Counted from the stretch's first letter, positions 24,255 to 32,783 are shown. The stretch is 64,000 nt of DNA from Microbacterium sp. Clip185 (GCF_028743715.1 NZ_CP117996.1:2790001-2854000), one strand, 5' to 3'. A program made the numbers and translations. Notes: generated by a model not told the origin, from the sequence alone.

Positions 24255-25006
24255 CACGGCGCCCGCACCTCGACCCCTGCCGCCGTCAGCGCCGCACGGA
24301 CGGCGCCGGCCATCTCCACCGCCTCGGGCGTATCGCCGTGCAGACACAGCGAGACCGCCTCGGTACGCACGACGGAGCCGTCGGCCGCGACGACCTCGCC
24401 CGACATCGCCAGGCGCACCGCCCGCAGGGCGACCTGCTCCGGATGGTGGAGCAGCGCGCCCGGCGCGCCCCGCGGCACGAGGGAGCCGTCCGGCAGATAG
24501 CCGCGGTCGAGGAACGCCTCGCGGAAGAACGGGACTCCCGCATCCGCCGCCGCTTCGCGCAGCCGGTCGCCGAGACCCAGCACGGGCACGGGCCGGCCGA
24601 GCTCGGCGGCGAGGGCGGCGACCTCCGCGACGACCGCCGTCGCCGTCTCCGGATCGCTGCCCGCAGCGTGGTACAGCGCGCCATGCGGCTTCACGTAACG
24701 GATGTCGGCGCCCGCGGTGCGCAGGGCGCCCAACTGCGCGGCGAGTTCCCGTCGCAGCCGTGCGGGAGCGATCCGCATCGCCCGTCGCCCGAATCCGGCG
24801 CGGTCGGGATACGAGGGGTGCGCGCCGATGGCGACGCCGCCCGCCGCGGCGAGCGCGACCGCCGCTCGCATCGCGTCGGGATCGCCCGCATGACCGCCGC
24901 ACGCCACACTGGCGCTGGAGATCACCGCGAACATCGCCGCATCGTCCGCGGTCGGCTCGCCCTCGACGGTCTCGCCGAGGTCGGCGTTCAGATCGATCGA
25001 GGGCAT
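24251..25006 (-). CDS. pxpA: 5-oxoprolinase subunit A (LamB/YcsF family)
   Basis: The product has 251 residues, the normal length. It begins MPSIDLNADLGE and has the family segments SSASVACGGHAGDP, GAHPSYPDRAGFGRR and VKPHGALYH. With PxpB and PxpC it cleaves 5-oxoproline, a damage product of glutamine and glutamate, in an ATP-dependent reaction. The ATG at 25006 is supported by a -10 box TACCGT (25018-25013) exactly six bases upstream, implying a leaderless message. It heads a two-gene operon with the fused pxpB-pxpC. Confidence 0.9.
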   Translation of the reverse strand: MPSIDLNADLGETVEGEPTADDAAMFAVISSASVACGGHAGDPDAMRAAVALAAAGGVAIGAHPSYPDRAGFGRRAMRIAPARLRRELAAQLGALRTAGADIRYVKPHGALYHAAGSDPETATAVVAEVAALAAELGRPVPVLGLGDRLREAAADAGVPFFREAFLDRGYLPDGSLVPRGAPGALLHHPEQVALRAVRLAMSGEVVAADGSVVRTEAVSLCLHGDTPEAVEMAGAVRAALTAAGVEVRAPW

Positions 25007-25039
25007 GTGCACACGGTAGTGCCGCCGTACTGTGGAGTC
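25007..25039. promoter_or_regulatory. Back-to-back leaderless promoters of pxpA and the spermidine-synthase-like gene
   Basis: Only 33 bases separate the two divergent start codons. TACCGT on the minus strand (25018-25013) and TACTGT on the plus strand (25028-25033) each end six bases before their own ATG. Both transcripts would start at or next to the start codon, and the two polymerases must compete for the same DNA. Confidence 0.55.
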
Positions 25040-25906
25040 ATGGCCCGCGCGCGCTACGAGCACGTCCCGCATCCTGAGGCGAGACTGTCGGACGGTTCGA
25101 TCGCCCGCATCGCGCCCTCGTCGTTCACGAGCGGATTCGAGCTCGACGTCGCCGGGACCCCGCAATCGCACGTCGACCTCGACGATCCGACCCACCTGCA
25201 CTTCGAGTACATCGGGCGGATGGCTGCCGTCATCGATCAGCTGCGCCTGCCCGGTCAGCCGCTCACCGCTGTGCATCTCGGCGGTGGCGCCCTCACGATC
25301 CCCCGCTACATCGCCCACACGCGCCCCGGTTCCCGCCAGCAGGTCATCGAGCTCGAGCAGGCACTCGTCGATCTCGTGCGCACGAACCTCCCGCTGCCGC
25401 GCGGTGCTCAGATCCGGGTGCGCATCGGAGACGCCCGGGCGGGGCTCGCCCGCCTGCCCGAGTCACTGGTGGGCAACGTCGACCTCCTCGTATCCGACGT
25501 GTACGCCGGCGCCCAGACGCCCGCTCATCTGACGACCGTGGAGTTCTACCGAGATGCGGCCCGTCTCCTCGCCCCGGACGGGGTGCTGCTCGTGAACGTC
25601 GCCGACGGCGCGGGACTCGCCTTCGCACGGCGCCAGGTGGCCACCGTGCGTGAGGTGCTGCCGGAGATCGCGCTGCTCGCGGAGGTGCAGACCCTCAAGG
25701 GACGGCGCTTCGGCAACCTCGTGATCGCCGCTTCCGCCGCCCCGCTGCCGACGGCGTGGCTGCCGCGCCTGATGGCGGCCGGGCCGCATCCGGCCAAGGT
25801 CGCGACCGGCGCGGAGCTCGACGAGTTCGTGCGCGGCGCGGTTCCGGCCACGGACGCGACCGCCACCCCCTCGCCCAAACCCGCCGCATCCCTCTTCGAG
25901 CGCTGA
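25040..25906 (+). CDS. Spermidine-synthase-like SAM-fold protein
   Basis: A 288-residue protein with the Rossmann methyltransferase fold of the spermidine synthase family. The SAM-site-like glycine loop is VHLGGGALTIPRY near residues 75-87, the acidic segment is IELEQALVDLVR, and DLLVSDVYAG follows strand 4. Actinobacteria carry many such fused-family homologues annotated as spermidine synthase without proof, and no polyamine genes are nearby here. The ATG follows a -10 box by six bases. The C-terminal tail is Ala/Pro/Thr-rich. The true substrate is unknown. Confidence 0.75.
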   Translation: MARARYEHVPHPEARLSDGSIARIAPSSFTSGFELDVAGTPQSHVDLDDPTHLHFEYIGRMAAVIDQLRLPGQPLTAVHLGGGALTIPRYIAHTRPGSRQQVIELEQALVDLVRTNLPLPRGAQIRVRIGDARAGLARLPESLVGNVDLLVSDVYAGAQTPAHLTTVEFYRDAARLLAPDGVLLVNVADGAGLAFARRQVATVREVLPEIALLAEVQTLKGRRFGNLVIAASAAPLPTAWLPRLMAAGPHPAKVATGAELDEFVRGAVPATDATATPSPKPAASLFER

Positions 25907-26020
25907 GGGTTTCTCCGACCGCAGCTCTTGCGACCGCGAGGGGACCGACGCGGCGTGCCTGAAGCGCCCGGCGGCAGAGGTCGGCGACACTGGATGCGGC
26001 GCCGGCACGAAGGGAGCAAC

Positions 26021-26548
26021 GTGAGCTATATCAGGGGGCACCACCCGGAGACGCTGCGCGAGATCGTCGACGAGCGGGAATGCCTGGAGCGGCTCGAGGA
26101 GATCGGCGCGCAGCGCAGTCTCGCCGCCTTGATGGAGCGCGTCTGGCTGTTGAAGGTCACCGACCAGCTCGACGAGGCGCTCCTCGTGGCCGAGCAGACG
26201 GTGCGCACCGCGCGCATGGCCGGCACCCGTAAGGACCTGCTGCGCGCCCGCATCCTGCACGCCACGGTGCAGCAGGAGCGCGGTCAGCTCGGCGCCGCGG
26301 CGCACGAGCTCACGACCTGCGCGGAAGAGGCCGAAGGCCAGGGGTGGGCGGGCATCGCCGCTTTCGCCTACCAGCACCGCGGCAAGGTGCACCTGGACGG
26401 CGAAGACCTGGATGCGGCACGCGCCGACTTCAAGCGCACGCTGTTCCTGCGCCAGCAGGCCGGAGCGCCCGAGGAGCAGCTGGAGACCACGCTGCTCGCC
26501 ATCGACACGGTCGATCGCCGCCGCATCGCGGCGAGCGTCGCCAGCTGA
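26021..26548 (+). CDS. TPR-like helical protein of unknown function
   Basis: A 175-residue, fully helical, charged protein starting with GTG (26021), with AAGGGAG nearby upstream. The pattern of alternating helices with small residues at TPR-like positions (ALLVAEQTVRTARMAG, GQLGAAAHELTTCAEEAEG, AFAYQHRGKVHLD) suggests two to three tetratricopeptide-type repeats and a role in protein binding. There is no signal peptide and no catalytic motif. It lies between a methyltransferase-fold gene and a SprT-like gene. Confidence 0.65.
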   Translation: MSYIRGHHPETLREIVDERECLERLEEIGAQRSLAALMERVWLLKVTDQLDEALLVAEQTVRTARMAGTRKDLLRARILHATVQQERGQLGAAAHELTTCAEEAEGQGWAGIAAFAYQHRGKVHLDGEDLDAARADFKRTLFLRQQAGAPEEQLETTLLAIDTVDRRRIAASVAS

Positions 26549-26586
26549 GCCGCCCCGCTGTCCGCGGCTCGATCTACGCTCGTCCC

Positions 26587-27075
26587 ATGTCGGATCTGCA
26601 GCGTGTACGCGTCTGGGCAGAGGCCCTGATCGCCCTGCACCTCGATGACGGCTGGAGCTTCGGCTTCGACAACGCGAAGCGTCGGGCCGGCCTGTGCGAC
26701 TACACGAAGCGCCGCATCAGCCTGTCGCGCTATCTGAGCGCTCGCTACGACGACGACACGAACCACCAGACGCTCCTGCACGAGGTCGCGCACGCGCTGG
26801 CCGGCTCCGCCGCAGGGCACGGCCCGGCGTGGAAGCGCGTCGCCCGTGAGCTCGGATACGTCGGCGGCGCGACCCATCACGGCGAGACGGCCACGGACCT
26901 CGCCCCCTGGGTGGGCGTGTGCCCCAACGGACACGTCGTCTACCGACACCGCAAGGCGACCCGTCCGACCTCCTGCGCGAGTTGCGCGCCGCGCTACGAC
27001 CCGCGCTTCGCGTTCACCTGGACCCGGCGCGAGATCACACGTGCAGCGAGGATGGCGGCGTCCACGCCACGCTGA
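26587..27075 (+). CDS. SprT-like zinc metalloprotease-fold protein
   Basis: A 162-residue protein with the metalloprotease motif HEVAH near residue 65, preceded by NHQTLL and followed by a third likely ligand in GHGPAWKRV, as in SprT/Spartan-type domains. A C-terminal zinc-ribbon-like part has VCPNGH and CASCAP. Spartan proteins cut DNA-protein crosslinks; bacterial SprT proteins are little studied. The ATG is six bases after a -10 box TACGCT (26575-26580), so the message is probably leaderless. It converges on the ComB-like gene with four bases between stop codons. Confidence 0.8.
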   Translation: MSDLQRVRVWAEALIALHLDDGWSFGFDNAKRRAGLCDYTKRRISLSRYLSARYDDDTNHQTLLHEVAHALAGSAAGHGPAWKRVARELGYVGGATHHGETATDLAPWVGVCPNGHVVYRHRKATRPTSCASCAPRYDPRFAFTWTRREITRAARMAASTPR

Positions 27076-27079
27076 GCCC

Positions 27080-27688
27080 TCAGGCCGCGACGAAGACGCC
27101 GTCTCGCAGAACCGGGACCGCGGATGTGGCATCGAGCGTCGCCGCAGCCAGCACCGCGTCGCGCGCCCCCGCATCCAGCAGTGTCTGTCCGCTCGCGCTC
27201 GCCGTCAGCAGATGCCGCACCGCGCTCTGCAGTCCCCGGAACGACTCGCACGCAGCGGCAGCCTCGGGCGAGGTGTGGTCGAGCCCGAGAGAGCCGAGCG
27301 CATCGATCACGGCCCCCGCCCCGAGCTGATCCTCGACCGCGACGCGCCAGCCGGCCGCATCCGCATCCCCCGCAGCGATCACCGCGACCGAGGTGCGCGC
27401 ACCGCGACGCTGCTGCTCCGCCAGCACGGCGGCGGCGACGGCGGCCGCATTGCGCAGCGCCCCGAGCAGCACGAGGGCGCCCGCATCCTGTGCGGCGCCG
27501 GCGAGCTCCGCGATCTCCGTATCGGCGAGCGGGACCGCGCGGCCTGCGGCGACCGCATCCACGACCTCGGTCGAGGCGGACAGCACGTCCACGATCACGA
27601 CCACGTCGGACGCGGCGAGCCGGCTCACCCCCGCCGATCCCCACTCGAAGCGGATCTGGTAGCGCGACTGGTCGACGATCTCGGGCAT
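27080..27688 (-). CDS. 2-phosphosulfolactate phosphatase (ComB) family protein
   Basis: A 202-residue protein of the ComB family, magnesium-dependent phosphatases first described in archaeal coenzyme M synthesis. The conserved segments VVIVDVLSASTEVVDA, LLGALRNA, AAGDADAAGWRVAVED and the acidic turn are present. The organism is not expected to make coenzyme M, and no other CoM-type genes are nearby, so the physiological substrate is open. The ATG follows a -10 box TAGTCT (27700-27695) by six bases. Confidence 0.75.
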   Translation of the reverse strand: MPEIVDQSRYQIRFEWGSAGVSRLAASDVVVIVDVLSASTEVVDAVAAGRAVPLADTEIAELAGAAQDAGALVLLGALRNAAAVAAAVLAEQQRRGARTSVAVIAAGDADAAGWRVAVEDQLGAGAVIDALGSLGLDHTSPEAAAACESFRGLQSAVRHLLTASASGQTLLDAGARDAVLAAATLDATSAVPVLRDGVFVAA

Positions 27689-27763
27689 CCGTACAGACTA
27701 GGACGAGCCCGGCCCGGCACCGAGCCGCGTGACGCCGCGAGACGCGCGGGGCAGACTGGGGCC

Positions 27764-28261
27764 ATGCGCATCCTGCTGAAGTTCGTCATCGACTGCGATC
27801 CGGATGCGGCCTGGCGCGCGCTCCATTCGCCGCGCGCCGTCGCCGAGCTCTACGGCCCACTGATCGACATGCAGCCGCTCAGCCCGCTTCCGACCAGCTG
27901 GGAGAGCGGTCAGGACGTCGCCGTGGGGCTCTTCGCCGGGGGGCTTCTCCCCCTCGGCTCGCAGCTGATCTCGGTCAGCGATCGCGCGGTCGACGAGCTC
28001 CACGGCCCGGTGCGGATCTTCCGCGACTCGGGAGCGCCGCTGACCGGCCCTCTCGCGTCGCTGGATGTATGGGACCACCAGATGGCGGTGAGCCCCGCGG
28101 GATACGGCCGCACGCTCTGGCGCGAGCGACTCGTGATCGAGGGAAAGACCGCCCCGCTGTTCTGGCCGGTGCTGTGGGCGACGTGGCAGTGGCGGGCATC
28201 CCGCATCCGTGCGCTCGCGCCGTCATGGGCGCACGATCCGGAAGCCGCGTCCCCCGCCTGA
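27764..28261 (+). CDS. SRPBCC (START-like) domain protein
   Basis: A 165-residue single-domain protein. The N-terminal strand and the segment DCDPDAAWRALHSP followed by a beta-rich middle and a long C-terminal helix (WPVLWATWQWRASRIRAL) fit the SRPBCC ligand-binding fold. There is no catalytic signature. The ATG lies six bases after CAGACT (27752-27757), a weaker -10 box. Its stop codon is inside the left arm of the terminator hairpin. The ligand is unknown. Confidence 0.65.
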   Translation: MRILLKFVIDCDPDAAWRALHSPRAVAELYGPLIDMQPLSPLPTSWESGQDVAVGLFAGGLLPLGSQLISVSDRAVDELHGPVRIFRDSGAPLTGPLASLDVWDHQMAVSPAGYGRTLWRERLVIEGKTAPLFWPVLWATWQWRASRIRALAPSWAHDPEAASPA

Positions 28262-28296
28262 GCGGGTCCGCACCGCCGCCGGAACGGACCCGCTCA
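28259..28296. terminator. Bidirectional hairpin terminator
   Basis: A perfect 12-bp inverted repeat (TGAGCGGGTCCG / CGGACCCGCTCA, loop of 14) includes the TGA of the SRPBCC gene and ends five bases before the stop codon of the convergent ABC permease gene. It can serve both transcripts. Confidence 0.7.
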
Positions 28297-28301
28297 GCTG
28301 C

Positions 28302-29756
28302 TCACGCGTCGGCGAGCGCCTCGATGGGGGCGACGCGCGTGGCGAGCCGTGTCGGCACGACCGCCGCGACAAGGGTGAGCACGGTCGTCGCCGCGACGAT
28401 CACGAGCACGGGGATCGGCGGGATCGCCGGGAGCACGAACGTCGGCTCGGGCGGACGGGTGGGATCGATCGGCACGGAACCGAGGAGCGACTGCGCACCC
28501 GCCCAGCCGTACACGATCCCGAGCACCAGTCCCGTCGCGGTCGCCGCGATCGTGATGTGTGCGGCCTCGCGCAGCACCATGACGCGCAGCTGCGTGTTCG
28601 AGACGCCCAGAGTGCGAAGCAGACCGAGCTCGCGACGCCGCTGCACGACGCCCAGTGTCAGCAGGTTGACGAGCCCCACACCGGCGATGACAGCGGAGAC
28701 CGCGACGAGTCCCATCATCACCGCAGAGAAGGTGTCGAGTACACGGGACATGTCGTCGTCCAGAACTCCGCCGCCGGAGGCGGTCATGACGGCCTTCGTG
28801 GAGGCGATCGCGACGGCGAACATCGTGATGAGGGTGACCCCCATGACGACGCCGATCGCCATCCGACTCGAGCGCTCGGGATAGCGCAGCGCGTTCTGGG
28901 CCGCCAGCCGCGACATGGCCGAACGGCCGAAGACCGAGCCGACCAGACGCAGAACGGGCGGCATGACGAGCGTCGCGCCGAGCGCGAGACCGGTGAAGGA
29001 CAGCACACCGCCGAAGAAGGCGATGATCACGCCGGCGGGGCTGACGAGACCGTACGCGATTCCGCCGCCGAGCAGGAGCGCCCCCAGCACCAGGAGGACG
29101 AGCGCTGCGACATTGCGTCCGGTGCGCCGTGCGGCGCGAGTATAGGGCGCCTCCACGGAGCCGCCGATCGCCTCGAGCGGCGTGACGGTGAGTACGCGTC
29201 GCGACCCCGCCCACGCCGCCGCCCACGTGGTGAGCGCGACGATCACCGCGGGAACGACGAGCATCGGCTCGACGGGCGCGTAGGCGACGTCCAGTCCCAG
29301 CGCCCAGTCGGACGCACCGACCCCGATGATCGCGACCAGCGTTCCGCCGACGAGGCCCAGGAGCGCTCCGATCGCCCCCACGACAAGCCCCTGCCGGGCG
29401 AGCTCCGTGCGCTGCGAACGCGCCGATGCGCCGATGAGGCGGAGGAGGGCGATCCGCCGCGTCCGGCCGGTGACGACCGTGGCGAAGGTGTTGGCCGTGA
29501 CGATCGCGGCGACATAGACCGCGACCCCTACAAGCAGGACCGTGAGGAAGCTGAGCACGAAGGCCAGCGTGCCGCTGTCGCCGATGTAGGGATCCGCACG
29601 CAGGAGCGCCGCGATGTAGCCGGTGGCGGAGATGAGGATGACGCCGAAGGCGGTGGAGATGGCGGAGACGAGGATGCTGGCCCCCATCCCCCGCTCGCGC
29701 AGCCATGCGAGAGGTGCGACACCCCTGCCGGATGCGGGCAGCACGACGGCGCTCAC
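28302..29756 (-). CDS. ABC transporter permease, FtsX/MacB type
   Basis: A 484-residue membrane protein with about eight helices and two FtsX-type domains, without the large N-terminal periplasmic domain of classical MacB. The coupling segments RTRRIALLRLIGAS and RRRELGLLRTLGVS are diagnostic of this family. The GTG at 29756 overlaps the ATPase stop by four bases (GTGA), which fixes the start and implies coupling. Such pairs usually export peptides or lipids or act as mechanotransmitters; the neighbouring two-component system hints at envelope stress or drug response. Confidence 0.85.
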   Translation of the reverse strand: MSAVVLPASGRGVAPLAWLRERGMGASILVSAISTAFGVILISATGYIAALLRADPYIGDSGTLAFVLSFLTVLLVGVAVYVAAIVTANTFATVVTGRTRRIALLRLIGASARSQRTELARQGLVVGAIGALLGLVGGTLVAIIGVGASDWALGLDVAYAPVEPMLVVPAVIVALTTWAAAWAGSRRVLTVTPLEAIGGSVEAPYTRAARRTGRNVAALVLLVLGALLLGGGIAYGLVSPAGVIIAFFGGVLSFTGLALGATLVMPPVLRLVGSVFGRSAMSRLAAQNALRYPERSSRMAIGVVMGVTLITMFAVAIASTKAVMTASGGGVLDDDMSRVLDTFSAVMMGLVAVSAVIAGVGLVNLLTLGVVQRRRELGLLRTLGVSNTQLRVMVLREAAHITIAATATGLVLGIVYGWAGAQSLLGSVPIDPTRPPEPTFVLPAIPPIPVLVIVAATTVLTLVAAVVPTRLATRVAPIEALADA

Positions 29757-30520
29757 GCGACGGCCCCCTGCTCCGCGGCGAGCATGAACGCGGCGATCTG
29801 CTCGGCGCTCTGCCCTCGGTGGTCGGCGACGACGCGACCGTCGCCGAGATAGATGACGCGGTCGGCGTGGCTCGCGGCGATCGGGTCGTGCGTGACCATC
29901 GCGATCGACTGCCCGTGCTCGCGGCTTGCAGCCCCCAGCAGTGCCAGCACCTCGCGCCCCGTGCGGGAGTCGAGGTTTCCGGTCGGCTCGTCGGCGAAGA
30001 GCAGATCGGGCGCCGTGGCGAGCGCGCGGGCGATGGCCACGCGCTGCTGCTGTCCGCCGCTGAGCTCGTGGGGGCGGTGCGTCAGACGCGAGCGGAGACC
30101 GAGCGTCTCGACGAGCATGTCGATCCGTGCGCGCTCGATCGCCGACGGGCGGCGGTCGTCCAGATCGAAGGGGAGCGTGATGTTGCCGATGACGTCGAGC
30201 GTCGGCACGAGGTTGAAGGACTGGAACACGAAGCCCACCCGGCGGCGCCGGAGGACGGTCAGTTCCCGGTCGCCGAGGCCGGTGATGTCGGTGTCGCCGA
30301 TCCACACCGATCCGCTCGTCGGGGCGTCGAGGCCGGCCATGATGTGCATGAGCGTCGACTTGCCGGAGCCGGACGCGCCCATGATGGCGGTGAACTCGCC
30401 GCGGCGGATGCCGACGGCGACGTCGTCGAGGGCGCGGACGGCGCCGGCGCCACTGCCGTATGTCTTCGTGAGCCGCGAGACACGCGCGGCGAGGCCGAGT
30501 TCGCTGGAGGAGATGTGCAT
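29753..30520 (-). CDS. ABC transporter ATP-binding protein (MacB/LolD type)
   Basis: A 255-residue ATPase with Walker A GASGSGKST near residue 48, Q-loop in FVFQSFNLVPTL, signature LSGGQQQR near 148, Walker B LLFADEPT near 170 and the H-loop VTHDP. The segment QSFNLVPTL and the DEPTGNLD sequence are typical of the LolD/MacB group. The ATG at 30520 lies seven bases after a -10 box TAGCGT (30533-30528). It is translated with the downstream permease through a four-base overlap. Confidence 0.9.
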   Translation of the reverse strand: MHISSSELGLAARVSRLTKTYGSGAGAVRALDDVAVGIRRGEFTAIMGASGSGKSTLMHIMAGLDAPTSGSVWIGDTDITGLGDRELTVLRRRRVGFVFQSFNLVPTLDVIGNITLPFDLDDRRPSAIERARIDMLVETLGLRSRLTHRPHELSGGQQQRVAIARALATAPDLLFADEPTGNLDSRTGREVLALLGAASREHGQSIAMVTHDPIAASHADRVIYLGDGRVVADHRGQSAEQIAAFMLAAEQGAVA

Positions 30521-30630
30521 GGCTCCGACGCTATGAATCGGGCGGGATCGGCCGCGTCGCCCGCCCGGCGTATCCGCATCCTTCTGGCGGATGATTCGTC
30601 CGGGCCGAGCGGGGCGGGGATGGGCGTGGT

Positions 30631-30672
30631 GCCAGGTGCCAGGTGCCAGGCGCCAGGCGCCAGGCGCCAGGT
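30631..30672. repeat. Heptamer tandem repeat (GCCAGGY)6
   Basis: Six consecutive copies of GCCAGGT or GCCAGGC run without interruption and lead directly into the first hairpin repeat through a diverged seventh unit (GCCACAC). Arrays like this change copy number easily. No function is evident. Confidence 0.9.
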
Positions 30673-30762
30673 GCCACACTTTTCCGCATCCGCGACAGTC
30701 AATGACTGTGGCGCCTGCGCAAAAGTGGCGCATCTGCGCAGCTGCGACGCAGATCGGGCATC
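30672..30762 (+). repeat. Intergenic hairpin repeat, family B, copy 1
   Basis: A palindrome-rich element: GCCACACTTTTCCGCATC, an inner palindrome CAGTCAATGACTG, then a partly complementary arm GCGCAAAAGTGGC and the tail GCGACGCAGATCGGGCATC. The outer and inner arms together can form a long imperfect hairpin. A second copy lies 170 bases on and an inverted third copy at 60093-60183. Confidence 0.85.
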
Positions 30763-30844
30763 AGGGGAGAGCCGTCCGGGCGCGGGGACGCCGCGTCGTG
30801 CTCGCAGCGCAACCGGCCGGTGTCGGGCCCGAGCCGATCACGTA

Positions 30845-30936
30845 GCGCCACACTTTTCCGCATCCGCGCCAGTGAATGACTGTGGCAGATGCGCAGGAGT
30901 GGCGCATCTGCGCAACTGCGACGCAACTCGGGCACC
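30845..30936 (+). repeat. Intergenic hairpin repeat, family B, copy 2
   Basis: It is the same orientation as copy 1 and closely similar through the left arm (GCCACACTTTTCCGCATCC), the inner arms (CCAGTGAATGACTGTGG) and the GGCGCATCTGCGCAACTGCG part. Its tail GCGACGCAACTCGGGCACC is identical to that of the distant copy at 60 kb. The inner loop and some arm bases differ from copy 1, as expected of a structured element. Confidence 0.85.
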
Positions 30937-30975
30937 AATGGGGGCACCTGCGTGCGGCGGGGCGCCCGGGGAGGG

Positions 30976-31620
30976 TCAGACGAGGCCGTGCTCGAAGGCG
31001 AAGACGACGAGCTGCACGCGATCGCGCAGTGCCAGCTTGGCGAGGATGCGGCTGATGTGGGTCTTCACGGTCGCCTCCGACAGGAACTCCCGCTCCGCGA
31101 TCTCGGCGTTGGAGAGGCCGCGGGCGGCGAGCGCGAAGATCTCCCGCTCGCGGTCGGTCAGCGCCTGCCACGCCGGCGGCGCCGCGACGGCCGGGGGCGA
31201 GAACTGTGCGAACAGGTCGCGCGTCGCACTCGCGGCGATGACGGCGGAGCCGGCGTGCACCGTGCGGATGGCGGCGAGGAGGAACTCGGGGTCGGCGTCC
31301 TTCAGCAGGAACCCGCTGGCGCCCTCACGGATGGCGCGCGCCGCCGCCTCGTCGAGGTCGAAGGTCGTCAGCATCACGATGCGGGGAGCGTCGGCGTCGC
31401 GCAGCAGCTCCGCCGTGGCCGCCAGACCGTCGAGGCGCGGCATCCGGATGTCCATCAACACCACATCAGGCCGCTCCCGGCGCACCACCTCGATCGCCTC
31501 GACGCCGTCACCGGCCTCACCGACGACGCTCAGATCGGGCTGAGAATCCACCAGCATACGGATGCCGGCGCGGAACAGCGCCTGATCGTCGACGAGGACG
31601 ACACGCACCGCGGCGCTCAT
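30976..31620 (-). CDS. Two-component response regulator, NarL/LuxR type
   Basis: A 214-residue regulator. The receiver domain (1-125) has the acidic pair in LVDDQALF, the phosphoacceptor in VVLMDIRMP and the conserved lysine in GFLLKDAD. The C-terminal helix-turn-helix (about 150-210) has LTDREREIFALAARGLSNAEI and TVKTHISRIL. It overlaps its sensor kinase gene by four bases. It probably controls the adjacent ABC exporter, which is on the same strand beyond the repeat gap; this is inferred from position only. Confidence 0.92.
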   Translation of the reverse strand: MSAAVRVVLVDDQALFRAGIRMLVDSQPDLSVVGEAGDGVEAIEVVRRERPDVVLMDIRMPRLDGLAATAELLRDADAPRIVMLTTFDLDEAAARAIREGASGFLLKDADPEFLLAAIRTVHAGSAVIAASATRDLFAQFSPPAVAAPPAWQALTDREREIFALAARGLSNAEIAEREFLSEATVKTHISRILAKLALRDRVQLVVFAFEHGLV

Positions 31621-32783
31621 GCCGCAACCCCGATCGGCAGGTACGCGTCGACGACGAAGCCCTCGTCGGTGGCACCCGCGAACAGCGTTCCGCCCACCAG
31701 CTGCGCGCGCTCGCGCATGCCGACGACGCCGTGCCCGCCGGCGTCCTCGAGCATCCGCTGCTGCTCACGGGAGGGGGAACGCAGCGCATTGCGCACGGTT
31801 GCTCGCACGTGATCACTCTGCCACGCGAGCCACACCTCCACCGGGCCGTCGCCGTGGCGCAGGGCGTTGGTGAGAGCCTCCTGCAGGATGCGGAACACGG
31901 CGAGCTGTACGGCCGCCGGCACGTCCTGCGGCGGCACCGGCGCGATCTGCACGCGCAGGTCCACCCCCGTCGCGTGCACCTGGGCGAACAGGGCGTCGAG
32001 GTCGGCGAGCGTCGGCTGCGGCCCCGCACCCTGCTGATGACGCAGCTGCGTCAGCAGCAGGCGCACATCCGTCAGCGCCGAACGCGCGGTGGACGAGATC
32101 GTGCCGAGCGCCGTGGTCGCCGCGGCCGGGTCGGCTGCCGCCGCGTATCGGGCGCCGTCGGCCTGGGCGATCACCACCGCGAGGGAGTGCGCCACGATGT
32201 CGTGCATGTCGCGGGCGATCCGCATCCGCTCGGACTCGATCGCCACCTGCGCGCGTGCCGCGTCCCGCGCCTGCCGGGTCTCTCTCGCGCGAGACGCCGT
32301 GCGCACCAGCGCCCCCGCTGTCCACGACAGCCCGAGGGCGAACAACGCCGCGAGCATGACGAAGACAGCCAGCGGCAGGTTGCGCCAGTCCAGGCCCGAC
32401 GAGACGACGTAGGAGTTGACGAAGACGAGGTAGATCGCGATGGCGGCGGAGCCCGCGACCGCGGAGGAGAAGCCGAGCCAGAACAGCAGCCGCGTGCCAT
32501 AGGCCGCGGTCGCGTAGAGCACGACGAAGATCGCGACGTTGCTGAGCATGGGCTGCAGCCCCAGCGCCATCTGTGCGAGGGCGGTCGCCCACGCGACGGC
32601 CAGCGCCAGGAACGGCGAGAACCTGCGCAACCCCAGCGCCACGGCCATGCCGAGCGACACCAACACGCCCCACACCTGATCGCCCGAGGAGGGCGTGTAG
32701 AAGAGGAAGCCCGTGACCCCGAAGAACCCGAACGCGATGAACGCGTCGACGAGCGACTGCACGGGTGAGAGGCGGCGGAACAC
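31617..32783 (-). CDS. Sensor histidine kinase, NarX/DesK type
   Basis: A 388-residue membrane kinase. The first about 165 residues hold five or six membrane helices with little outside the membrane, so it likely senses a membrane signal. The HisKA_3 segment is RMRIARDMHDIVAHSLAVVI, with the phosphorylated histidine in MHD; the ATPase domain ends in GGHGVVGMRERAQLVGG. The GTG start (32783) lies six bases after a -10 box TAGCGT (32795-32790). It is coupled to the response regulator gene by ATGA. Confidence 0.9.
   Translation of the reverse strand: MFRRLSPVQSLVDAFIAFGFFGVTGFLFYTPSSGDQVWGVLVSLGMAVALGLRRFSPFLALAVAWATALAQMALGLQPMLSNVAIFVVLYATAAYGTRLLFWLGFSSAVAGSAAIAIYLVFVNSYVVSSGLDWRNLPLAVFVMLAALFALGLSWTAGALVRTASRARETRQARDAARAQVAIESERMRIARDMHDIVAHSLAVVIAQADGARYAAAADPAAATTALGTISSTARSALTDVRLLLTQLRHQQGAGPQPTLADLDALFAQVHATGVDLRVQIAPVPPQDVPAAVQLAVFRILQEALTNALRHGDGPVEVWLAWQSDHVRATVRNALRSPSREQQRMLEDAGGHGVVGMRERAQLVGGTLFAGATDEGFVVDAYLPIGVAA

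Larger units (their letters stand above)
30521..30975. other. Repeat-rich gap between the ABC exporter and the two-component genes
   Basis: This 455-base stretch holds no believable gene. It contains the -10 box of the ABC ATPase gene near 30530, a heptamer tandem repeat (30631-30672) and two copies of a roughly 90-base hairpin repeat (30672-30762 and 30845-30936). Short reading frames across it are simply translations of the repeats. The two-component operon ends at 30976, so any terminator for it would also lie here. Confidence 0.7.

Noticed and set aside
24255..24902. Upstream extension of the fused PxpB-PxpC frame
   Set aside because: It overlaps pxpA completely on the same strand in another frame and reads as Arg/Gly-rich noise. 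The GTGA overlap at 24251-24254 gives a natural start.
26547..26570. GAGCCGC / GCGGCTC inverted repeat after the TPR-like gene
   Set aside because: It has only seven pairs with a ten-base loop and lies directly before the leaderless promoter of the next gene; too weak to call a terminator.
30699..30947. Short minus-strand frames with repeated Arg/Cys/His-rich peptides across the repeat gap
   Set aside because: The repeated peptides are translations of the family B repeats. There is no ribosome-binding site and the frames break at repeat borders.
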